DNA of 64,000 nt from Streptomyces lincolnensis. Its GTDB lineage: Bacteria; Actinomycetota; Actinomycetes; Streptomycetales; Streptomycetaceae. The position numbers were made by a program, and so were the translations under genes. Shown here piece after piece: positions 1 to 7,212 of this stretch. The notes under the pieces are model-generated. The model worked only from the letters and a program-made list of their open reading frames with translations, did not search any database and was not told the origin of the DNA. The stretch is from contig NZ_JAIHON010000022.1 of assembly GCF_021173675.1 (NCBI RefSeq), positions 1-64,000 on the forward strand. The letters are read 5' to 3'. Numbering within the stretch: position 1 is the stretch's first letter; every line of letters starts with the position of its first letter.

Positions 1-447
1 TCACCCTCTCGGGCTTTCCTCCGGGCGCTTCCCTTCGGTCTTGCGTTTCCGACTCTATCAGACCGTTTCCGGTTCCGATTTCCTCGGTGCTTTCCAGGTT
101 CCCGCTTCCGCGTTTCCCTTTCCGGCGGTTCCGACTCTATCAGATCCTTTCGGGCCTGACTCCCCGTCAGAAGGGGGCTGCCTTCCCGGCTGTTGGGCCG
201 TTCCGACGTCTCAAACCTTAGCGGACTCTGTCGGCCGGGCTCAAATCGAGGGGCCGACCCCAAATCGAATTGAATTCGGGCACGCCGAATTCAACCCTGT
301 TGGGAGATCATGCTTGTGGTGTGAGGTGCCGCTATCGCGGCGGAGGTGCTGCCGCAGAACCGTTACGGCTCCGTGGCAACCCGAAGAACTCTACGGATCG
401 GGCAGGTGGCTGTCAAGCACCGCCTGTCAAGATCTTTTCCTGCGGCC
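1..447. other. Non-coding leader of the window
   Basis: I see no convincing gene here. Open frames cross it, but their translations are arginine/serine-rich low-complexity text without a ribosome site. The first part carries a 16-bp direct repeat (TTCCGACTCTATCAGA) near 47-62 and 129-144, within T/C-rich sequence. The right end is the 3' flank of the leftward MarR gene. It could be the downstream region of a gene lying left of the window. Confidence 0.5.
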
Positions 448-1014
448 TCAGTCCAGGTCGCTGAGGCGGCCGCCGGCGTCCGGCTGCGCGTCCTCCACCC
501 TACGCAGGAGGCGGGTGAGGACCTCACCGAGGGCCGTGCGCTCGTCCGGGGAGAGGTCCTGGAGCAGGTCCTCCTCGAAGACCGACGCGAGGCGCATCGC
601 CTCCAGCCACTTCTCGCGGCCCTCGCCGGTCAGCTCGACGATCACGCGGACGCGGTTGGACTCGTCGCGCTCCCGGGTGACCAGTCCCTCGGTGACCATG
701 CGGTCGATGCGGTGGGTCATCGCGGCCGGCGTCAGACCGAGCCGCTTGGCCAGGTCGCTGGGGCCCAGGCGATACGGAGCGCCGGAGAGGACGAGGGCCT
801 TGAGCACCTCCCACTCGGCGTTGCTGATGCCGAGGGCGGAGGTCTGGCGGCCGTAGGCGACGTTCATACGGCGGTTCAGGCGGGACAGGGCCGAGACGAT
901 CTTCTCGACCTGGGGGTCGAGGTCCTGGAACTCGCGCTGGTAGGCGGCGATCTGCTCTTCGAGGGTCGGCTCGCCGCCGCTGCCCATGCCTGTGTTGCCG
1001 GGGGTGTCACCCAT
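448..1014 (-). CDS. MarR-family transcriptional regulator, divergent from an MFS exporter
   Basis: The 188-residue protein is a winged-helix repressor of the MarR family. The recognition-helix region reads SDLAKRLGLTPAAMTHRIDR (about residues 103-122), followed by a wing with the family's RDESNRVRV segment. The N-terminal ~35 residues are polar and glycine-rich, so a later start is possible. The gene is transcribed away from a 12-TM MFS exporter with ~130 bp between them, the classic layout of a drug-responsive repressor that controls its neighbour and itself. From recall, the orthologous S. coelicolor pair SCO4122/SCO4121 has been described as a MarR regulator and a multidrug MFS pump; that identity is inferred from gene order and sequence character. 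Confidence 0.9.
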   Translation of the reverse strand: MGDTPGNTGMGSGGEPTLEEQIAAYQREFQDLDPQVEKIVSALSRLNRRMNVAYGRQTSALGISNAEWEVLKALVLSGAPYRLGPSDLAKRLGLTPAAMTHRIDRMVTEGLVTRERDESNRVRVIVELTGEGREKWLEAMRLASVFEEDLLQDLSPDERTALGEVLTRLLRRVEDAQPDAGGRLSDLD

Positions 1015-1045
1015 GGGCGGAAGTATCGCATGGGGCCGCTTGGCG

Positions 1046-1099
1046 TTGAAGTTCTTCTAGGTGTACCGTTTAACTTCGAACTTTATCTTTGAAGTCTTC
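1046..1099. promoter_or_regulatory. Candidate MarR operator cluster between marR and the MFS gene
   Basis: The intergenic DNA is unusually A+T-rich and holds three related motifs. They are TTGAAGTTCTTC at 1046-1057, the near-palindrome AACTTCGAACTT at 1072-1083 (10 of 12 positions symmetric around TTCGAA), and TTGAAGTCTTC at 1089-1099. All share a GAAGT(T/C) half-site. Their position between the two divergent starts fits MarR binding sites. The binding itself is inference. Confidence 0.5.
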
Positions 1100-1143
1100 G
1101 GTTCTAAGTACTGAGGGACTCCAACTACCTGAGAGAGGTGAAC

Positions 1144-2421
1144 GTGACCAGGGCGATGGGCGCAGCGATGCGCCGGATCCACGTGGGTAACGCACTCAGC
1201 GCGTTCGGGCTCGGTTTCACCGTCCCCTACCTGTACGTCTACGTGACGCAGGTGCGAGGGCTGGGGGCCGTGACGGCGGGGCTCGTCCTCGCCGTCTTCG
1301 CCGTGGCGGCGCTGGTCGTGCTGCCGTTCGCCGGACGGGCCATCGTCCGGCGCGGTCCGCTGCCGGTGCTGCTCACCGCCCTGGTCACGGCCGCGATCGG
1401 CGCGCTGAGCCTGGGGCTCGCGAGCACGGCGGCCACCGTCCTGCTGTCGGCGGCCGCTCTGGGGGCCGGGCAGGCGGTGATGCAGCCGGCGCTGGCAACG
1501 ATGATCGTGGACTGCTCGACCGCGGACACGCGCTCGCGGGCCTTCGCCATGCAGTTCTTCCTCCAGAATCTCGGCCTCGGGGTCGGTGGCCTCATCGGCG
1601 GGCATCTCGTCGACACGTCGAGCGCCGCGTCCTTCACTCTGCTGTTCGCGATCGAGGCGGCAATGTTCCTGCTGCTGGTCGTGGTGATGACGACGGTGCG
1701 GATGCCGCGCTCGCCCCGCGTCGAGGGCGCGCCCCGGTCCGCCAAGGGCAGCTGGAAGCAGTTGCTGGGCAACCGGGCCATGGTCCAGCTGTCCGTCCTG
1801 GGGTTCGTGCTGTTCTTCGCCTGCTACGGCCAGTTCGAGTCGGGGCTGAGCGCGTACGGGGTGGAGGCCGCCGGGATCTCCACGTCCGCGCTGGGGACGG
1901 CGCTGGCCGCCAACACCGCGATGATCGTGGTCGCGCAGTTCGCCGTACTGCGGTTCGTGGAGCGGCGCAGGCGGTCCCGGGTGATCGCGGCCGTCGGCCT
2001 GATCTGGGCCGTGGCCTGGCTCACGGCGGGGTACGCGGGGCTCGGGCACGGCAGCCAGGAGATGGCGACGGCGGCGTTCGTGTCGACGTACGCGCTCTTC
2101 GGGCTGGGTGAGGCGATGCTGTCCCCGACCGTCGCGCCGCTGGTCGCCGATCTGGCGCCGGAGGGCATGGCCGGTCAGTACAACTCGGCCTTCGCCCTGG
2201 TGAAGCAGCTGGCCCTGGCGGTCGGCCCGGCGGTGGGCGGTCCCATGGGGGCGTCACTGCACGCGCCGTACATCGTGACGTTCCTGCTGTTCTCGCTGGG
2301 GATCACGGTCCTGGCCGTTCGTCTGGGCCGGCACCTCACCGCCGTGCAGGACCAGCCGGCGCTGCGGAAGAGCCGGGTGGTGGCCCAGGGCGGAGCGCAG
2401 CAGGAGTCGGTCAGCGCCTGA
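1144..2421 (+). CDS. MFS multidrug efflux transporter
   Basis: This 425-residue polytopic membrane protein has about twelve hydrophobic segments and a basic central loop (RMPRSPRVEGAPRSAKGSW) after TM6, the usual MFS arrangement. Length fits the DHA1 drug:proton antiporters. I chose the GTG at 1144 because the GAGAGG Shine-Dalgarno at 1133-1138 sits 5 bp before it; the GTG at 1138 lies inside that ribosome site. The C-terminus is a polar cytoplasmic tail. Divergent coupling to a MarR repressor suggests induction by toxic compounds. From recall, the S. coelicolor counterpart SCO4121 is a multidrug pump; substrates here cannot be read from sequence. Confidence 0.88.
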   Translation: MTRAMGAAMRRIHVGNALSAFGLGFTVPYLYVYVTQVRGLGAVTAGLVLAVFAVAALVVLPFAGRAIVRRGPLPVLLTALVTAAIGALSLGLASTAATVLLSAAALGAGQAVMQPALATMIVDCSTADTRSRAFAMQFFLQNLGLGVGGLIGGHLVDTSSAASFTLLFAIEAAMFLLLVVVMTTVRMPRSPRVEGAPRSAKGSWKQLLGNRAMVQLSVLGFVLFFACYGQFESGLSAYGVEAAGISTSALGTALAANTAMIVVAQFAVLRFVERRRRSRVIAAVGLIWAVAWLTAGYAGLGHGSQEMATAAFVSTYALFGLGEAMLSPTVAPLVADLAPEGMAGQYNSAFALVKQLALAVGPAVGGPMGASLHAPYIVTFLLFSLGITVLAVRLGRHLTAVQDQPALRKSRVVAQGGAQQESVSA

Positions 2422-2448
2422 CGGGAGCCCCGCTCACGGGGCCTTGTC

Positions 2449-4098
2449 TCAGGGGGCCTTGGGCAGCGCGAACTCGCACCACACCGCCTTTCCGCCGCCG
2501 GGCGTCCTGCGGGAGCCCCAGTTCGAGGCGATCGTCGCGACGATGGCGATGCCACGGCCCGACTCGTCCCCCGGTTCCGCGCGGCGGCGCCGGGGCAGGT
2601 GGTCGTCGCCGTCCGTGACCTCGACGATCAGGCGGCGGTCGGTGCGGCGGAGGCGCAGGCGCATAGGCGGGGTGCCGTGCTGGAGCGAGTTGGCGACCAG
2701 CTCGCTCACCGCCAGGACCCCCAGGTCGTGCAGCTCCGCCGGGAACCGCCAGCTGGTCAGCACGCCGGAGGCGAACGCACGCGCGCGTGGGGCCGCTTCC
2801 ACGCCGCCGAGGAGCTCCAGGGCGGCGTTGCGGAAGAGGTCGCTGTCGGGGCCGGTACGGGCCGGGTGCTGGAGGACCAGGACCGCCACGTCGTCGTCGT
2901 GCTCCGCCGTCACGCCGGCCGCGCGGACCAGGCGGTCGCAGACCACCTGGGGGGTGCCGGTCGCGCCGGAGAGGGCGCGCTCCAGGGAGGCGATGCCCTC
3001 GTCGAGGTCCTCGTTCCGGCGTTCCACCAGGCCGTCGGTGTACAGGACCGCCGTGGAGCCGGGGGTGAGCGGGATGGAGCCCGAGGCGTGCATCCAGCCG
3101 CCGGTGCCGAGGGGCGGGCCGGTGGGTTCGTCGGCGCGCTGGACCGCGCCGCTCTCGTCGCGGACGAGGATGGGCAGGTGGCCGGCCGAGGAGTAGATCA
3201 GCCGGCCCTCGTTCGGGTCGTGGATGGCGTAGACGCAGGTGGCGATCTGGTTGGCGTCGATCTCCGTGGCCAGACCGTCGAGGAGTTGGAGGACCTCGTG
3301 CGGAGGGAGGTCGAGGCGGGCGTAGGCCCTGACCGCCGTACGGAGTTGACCCATGACGGCTGCCGCGCGGACGCCGCGGCCCATCACGTCGCCGATGACC
3401 AGGGCGGTGCGGCCGCCGCCGAGGGTGATGACGTCGTACCAGTCGCCGCCGACCGCGGCCTCGGTGCCGCCGGGGTGGTAGGTCGCCGCGACGCGGAGGT
3501 CGTCCGGTTCCTCGAGCTCCTGCGGGAGCAGGGAGCGCTGGAGGGTGACGGCCGTTTCGCGCTGGCGGCGTTCGCTGGCTCTGAGGCGCTCGGCGGCCTC
3601 GGCGTGGTCGGTGACGTCCGTGGCGAAGATCAGGACTCCGCCGCCGCCCTCGGCCACCGGGGTGCACGTGAAGGTGTAGGAGCGGCCGTCGGGGGCCTTG
3701 CGGGACTTGACCGTGCGGGGCTTGCCGCTGCGCAGGACCTGGTCGAGGAGGGGGAAGAGGCCGAGTTCCTCGAACTCGGGGAGGGACTCGCGCGCGGGGA
3801 CGCCGGTGGAGCGTACGCCGAAGGCCGTCACGTAGGCGTCGTTGACGTAGGCGAGGCGGTGGTCGGTGCCGTGGACGAGGGCGACGAGGGCCGGGACGCG
3901 GTCGAGGACCTCACGCACCGGGAGCTCGTCGACGGCGGGCACGGTGGGCGGGGTGCCGTCGGTGAGCTGTTCGGCGCGGGCCGCCGGGACGGAACCCGTG
4001 CCGTCCTCACGCCGGTCGGTGGTGACCTGGTGGTCGGTCCGCGCTGCGGCGCGGCGCTGCGTTCCGGGGAGCCGGGCGCTCCAGCGCGTGAAGTTCAC
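2449..4098 (-). CDS. PAS-SpoIIE (PP2C) phosphatase with C-terminal HATPase domain
   Basis: A 549-residue signalling protein. A PAS sensor lies at about residues 60-165 (LVALVHGTDHRLAYVNDAY). Next is a SpoIIE-type PP2C serine phosphatase at about 180-400, with metal-binding GGDWYDV and GDVMGRG motifs. A GHKL ATPase of the RsbW/anti-sigma kinase type is at about 420-549 (SELVANSLQHG and GRGIAIV boxes). Such three-domain proteins act in partner-switching control of anti-anti-sigma factors, a function known from the family and not shown here. I place the start at a GTG preceded by AAGGA; the frame stays open to 4242, but that extension is proline/arginine-rich and looks untranslated. It lies downstream of ndh on the same strand. 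Confidence 0.88.
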   Translation of the reverse strand: MNFTRWSARLPGTQRRAAARTDHQVTTDRREDGTGSVPAARAEQLTDGTPPTVPAVDELPVREVLDRVPALVALVHGTDHRLAYVNDAYVTAFGVRSTGVPARESLPEFEELGLFPLLDQVLRSGKPRTVKSRKAPDGRSYTFTCTPVAEGGGGVLIFATDVTDHAEAAERLRASERRQRETAVTLQRSLLPQELEEPDDLRVAATYHPGGTEAAVGGDWYDVITLGGGRTALVIGDVMGRGVRAAAVMGQLRTAVRAYARLDLPPHEVLQLLDGLATEIDANQIATCVYAIHDPNEGRLIYSSAGHLPILVRDESGAVQRADEPTGPPLGTGGWMHASGSIPLTPGSTAVLYTDGLVERRNEDLDEGIASLERALSGATGTPQVVCDRLVRAAGVTAEHDDDVAVLVLQHPARTGPDSDLFRNAALELLGGVEAAPRARAFASGVLTSWRFPAELHDLGVLAVSELVANSLQHGTPPMRLRLRRTDRRLIVEVTDGDDHLPRRRRAEPGDESGRGIAIVATIASNWGSRRTPGGGKAVWCEFALPKAP

Positions 4099-4323
4099 GA
4101 ATCCTTGCCTCGTGTCGTCGTCTGCGGCGTGTTCCGCCGGCTCCGGACCCGCTGGGGGATCCGGTGGCCCCGGGGTTGCAGCACGGTGGGGAGAGCCTCG
4201 TGGGTTCGAAGGGCGGGGTCGGTCCGTCCAAGGTCGGTCCAAGTGGGGACCAGTCTGGCAGGGCGGCCTGCCGGGTCGACATCCGTCAGACGCCTACCTG
4301 GCGGCCGGAGTTCCTCGGTCCGG

Positions 4324-5703
4324 TCAGGACGACCCCTTCGGGTCGTTCGTCGGGTTGTGAGGAGGCTTTCCACCGGCCGCGAGTTCGAACTCCGCTCGGG
4401 GATGTTCGAGTGATCCGAGGGAGACGATCTCCCGTTTGAAGAGCCCGGACAGCGTCCATTCGGCTAGGACGCGGGCCTTGCGGTTGAAGGTGGGCACCCT
4501 GCTGAGGTGGTAGACGCGGTGCATGAACCAGGCAGGGTAGCCCTTCAGCCTGCGGCCGTAGACGTGGGCGACGCCCTTGTGGAGTCCGAGGGAGGCCACC
4601 GAGCCGACGTAGGCGTGGGAGTACGTCTGGAGGGGCTCGCCGCGCAGGGTGTGCGCGATGTTGTCGCCGAGGACCTTGGCCTGGCGGACGGCGTGCTGGG
4701 CGTTCGGGGCGCACTCCTTGCCGGGTTCCCCGGCGGTGACGTCGGGGACGGCGGCGGCGTCTCCCGCGGCCCACGCGTGCGGGGCGCCGTCCACGCCGAG
4801 CTCGGCCGTGCACCTCAGACGGCCGCGCTCGGTCAGCGGCAGGTCGGTGGCGGCGAGGACCGGGTGCGGTTTGACGCCGGCCGTCCAGACGACCGTACGG
4901 GTCGGGAAGCGGGCGCCGTCGCTGAGGACGGCGACGCGGTCCGCGCAGGATTCCAGGCGGGTGTTCAGTCGTACGTCGATGTTGCGGCGGCGCAGCTGGG
5001 TGACCGTGTAGCGGCCCATCTCCTCGCCCACCTCGGGGAGGATGCGGTCCGAGGCCTCGACGAGGATCCACTTCATGTCCTCGGGGCGGATGTTGTGGTA
5101 GTAGCGCGCGGTGTAGCGGGCCATGTCCTCCAGCTCGGCGAGCGCCTCCACTCCGGCGTAGCCGCCGCCGACGAAGACGAAGGTCAGGGCGGCGTCGCGG
5201 ACGGCCGGGTCGCGGGTGGAGGAGGCGATGTCCATCTGTTCGATGACGTGGTTGCGCAGGCCGATGGCCTCCTCGACGGTCTTGAAGCCGATGCCGTGCT
5301 CGGCGAGACCGGGGACGGGCAGCGTGCGCGAGACCGAGCCCGGGGCGAGGACCAGCTCGTCGTAGACCAGCTGCTCGGAGCCGGTGCCCTCCTCCTCGGT
5401 GGCGAGCGTGGTGAGGGAGGCGGTGCGCTTGGCGTGGTCGATGGCGGTGGCCTCGCCGATGACCACCCGGCAGCGGTCCAGGACGCGGCGCAGCGGTACG
5501 ACCACATGACGCGGCGAGATGGAACCGGCGGCCGCCTCGGGAAGGAACGGCTGATAGGTCATGTACGGGTCGGGACTGACGATCGTGATCTCGGCTTCGC
5601 CCCGGCCCAGTTCCTTCTTCAGCTTCCGCTGGAGACGCAGGGCCGTGTACATCCCGACGTAGCCGCCGCCGACAACGAGAATGCGCGCACGTTCCTTCAC
5701 CAT
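4324..5703 (-). CDS. ndh: Type II NADH dehydrogenase (NAD(P)/FAD-dependent oxidoreductase)
   Basis: The 459-residue protein is a single-subunit, non-proton-pumping NADH:quinone oxidoreductase. An FAD-binding Rossmann motif starts almost at the N-terminus (ILVVGGGYVGMYTA, residues ~7-20). An NADH-binding Rossmann motif follows near residue 176 (FVFVGGGYAGVEALAE), and a second FAD signature AWAAGDAAAVPD near 311. A C-terminal amphipathic region (GYPAWFMHRVYHL) is typical of membrane docking. The ATG start fits the family length; the frame is open upstream, but the extra residues are not family-like. It is divergent from atrA by ~370 bp, the neighbourhood I recall from S. coelicolor. Confidence 0.9.
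   Translation of the reverse strand: MVKERARILVVGGGYVGMYTALRLQRKLKKELGRGEAEITIVSPDPYMTYQPFLPEAAAGSISPRHVVVPLRRVLDRCRVVIGEATAIDHAKRTASLTTLATEEEGTGSEQLVYDELVLAPGSVSRTLPVPGLAEHGIGFKTVEEAIGLRNHVIEQMDIASSTRDPAVRDAALTFVFVGGGYAGVEALAELEDMARYTARYYHNIRPEDMKWILVEASDRILPEVGEEMGRYTVTQLRRRNIDVRLNTRLESCADRVAVLSDGARFPTRTVVWTAGVKPHPVLAATDLPLTERGRLRCTAELGVDGAPHAWAAGDAAAVPDVTAGEPGKECAPNAQHAVRQAKVLGDNIAHTLRGEPLQTYSHAYVGSVASLGLHKGVAHVYGRRLKGYPAWFMHRVYHLSRVPTFNRKARVLAEWTLSGLFKREIVSLGSLEHPRAEFELAAGGKPPHNPTNDPKGSS
4329..4346 (-). terminator. Hairpin at the 3' end of ndh
   Basis: A perfect 7-bp inverted repeat (ACGACCC/GGGTCGT) with a 4-nt loop overlaps the last codons of ndh. There is no clear T-run after it, so it may be a weak terminator or a processing signal before the phosphatase gene. 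Confidence 0.4.
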
Positions 5704-6074
5704 CCCATGACGCACCCGGCGCTTGCGTTTGTCCACAGCCCCGACAAATTGTGTGACCGCGTGCCGTCGGCGCGCCGAGTTGGCCGAATACTCGAAGGGC
5801 GCGGAAGCCTCGCAGGTCAGATGGTGTGCGCCGGGCGATGGGAGGGGGCGCATTCAGGACGTATGCCTCGCGTACTCCGATCGGGGAACGCTCCGTGCGG
5901 AACGTGCCCCTTCTGAATTGACCCCCGCTCAACTATGTTCGTGTGTCGACGGGGTGTAGGGGGATGCGCCTTCGGATCCGCGACGGGCGGGTCCGGCAAG
6001 CGGCTTCCGTTCGCTCCGGCTTTCGATGGCGGGGAGAGTCTCCGGGGGGAGACGTCATTACCGGGGGATCACTT
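5704..6074. other. Divergent promoter region of ndh and atrA
   Basis: This 371-bp gap has no convincing gene. It must contain the promoters of both divergent genes. A TTGACC hexamer (5918-5923) and TATGTT (5934-5939) are present, but the 10-bp spacing is too short for a standard promoter. Two GGAACG copies at 5885 and 5899 resemble the half-sites I recall for AtrA-type operators and could reflect autoregulation; this is speculative. Confidence 0.4.
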
Positions 6075-6866
6075 ATGCATGTTCAGGACTCTCATTGGTC
6101 GTCCGCGTCCACCATCGCACCCGGTGGTGGGCCGTTGGGCGGCTCCATGGGTTCGATGGGTTCAGCGGTGAGCGGGGCGGCGGGCAACGGGCGCGACGGT
6201 TCGCGCACCACGCCGCTGCGCGTGGACGCACAGCGCAATCTGGAGCACGTACTGCGTGCGGCGCGCGAGGTCTTCGGCGAGCTGGGGTACGGCGCGCCGA
6301 TGGAGGACGTGGCGCGGCGCGCGCGGGTCGGCGTCGGCACGGTGTACCGGCGCTTCCCGAGCAAGGACGTCCTGGTGCGCCGGATAGCCGAGGAGGAGAC
6401 CTCCCGGCTGACCGACCAGGCACGTGCGGCGCTCGGTCAGGAGGACGAGCCGTGGTCGGCGCTGTCGCGCTTCCTGCGGACCTCGGTGGCCTCGGGCGCC
6501 GGGCGGCTGCTGCCGCCGCAGGTGCTGCGGGTCGGGGTGGCGGACGAGACCACCGGGTACGACGGCGCGCGGGTGCCCCAGCAGCGGATGCAGCCGGGCT
6601 CCGGCGAGCTGCGGCTGGTGGCGGAGGAGGCCCCGGCGGTCTCCGCGGACGACGACTCGGGGGCTGCGGCGCTGCTGGAGGTCGTGGGCCAGCTCGTGGA
6701 GCGGGCGCGTACGGCGGGCGAGCTGCGGGCCGATGTGTCGGTGGCGGACGTCCTGCTGGTGATCGCCACGGCGGCGCCCTCGCTGCCGGACGCAGCACAG
6801 CAGGCGGCGGCCTCGGCACGGCTGCTGGACATCCTGCTGGAGGGGCTGCGGTCGCGGCCGGTGTGA
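6075..6866 (+). CDS. atrA: TetR-family regulator AtrA
   Basis: A 263-residue TetR regulator. The helix-turn-helix lies at about residues 54-102 (AAREVFGELGYGAPMEDVAR, then VGVGTVYRRFPSKDVLVRR) behind a long Gly/Ser-rich N-terminal extension. The ligand-binding domain fills the rest, with an acidic, less conserved middle. The N-terminal sequence MHVQDSHWSSASTIAPGGGP is one I associate with AtrA, and the ndh neighbour supports this. AtrA activates actII-ORF4 in S. coelicolor and strR in S. griseus (established knowledge). The ATG at 6075 has a GGGGG ribosome site 7 bp upstream; in-frame starts further upstream lack one. Confidence 0.85.
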   Translation: MHVQDSHWSSASTIAPGGGPLGGSMGSMGSAVSGAAGNGRDGSRTTPLRVDAQRNLEHVLRAAREVFGELGYGAPMEDVARRARVGVGTVYRRFPSKDVLVRRIAEEETSRLTDQARAALGQEDEPWSALSRFLRTSVASGAGRLLPPQVLRVGVADETTGYDGARVPQQRMQPGSGELRLVAEEAPAVSADDDSGAAALLEVVGQLVERARTAGELRADVSVADVLLVIATAAPSLPDAAQQAAASARLLDILLEGLRSRPV

Positions 6867-7212
6867 CGTCCGGTGCGTGAACGATGCCTGAGCGGGGTCT
6901 GAGCGGTGCCTCAGCGGTGTCTGGCCGGTGCCTCTAACGGGTGACTGCGGGGTGTGGGTGCTGCGGCGCCCGCACCCCGGTCCCGTGGCGCCCGCACCCC
7001 GGAGCATTCCGGACCTTTCGGGCGTGGCATCCAACTCCTGGCCAGGCAATGCCCGTTGAGCCTTCCCCGTACGGGTGATGGTTAGTACTGCCCTGCGGGA
7101 CAACCCCACGGACGAGTGGATGCTCCGCACCGACCGGTCCTGACCAAAAGCCAATATGGCACTCTGACCCGGTGTTCTGGACTGGTTGGGCCGGCGGCGG
7201 GGGCTTTCCGCG
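6867..7212. repeat. Intergenic region with short tandem repeats
   Basis: No gene is visible. The left part holds imperfect repeats of a ~13-bp CTGAGCGGTGCCT-like unit (about 6885-6935). A 16-bp motif GGCGCCCGCACCCCGG occurs twice at 6965-6980 and 6987-7002, a 22-bp period. The remainder should carry the promoter of the sigma-factor gene, but I could not identify a convincing -35/-10 pair. Confidence 0.5.

Noticed and set aside
2449..4242. Longer SpoIIE phosphatase starting at 4242
   Set aside because: The extra 48 residues are Pro/Arg-rich translation of intergenic DNA. The GTG at 4098 follows an AAGGA and begins the plausible protein.
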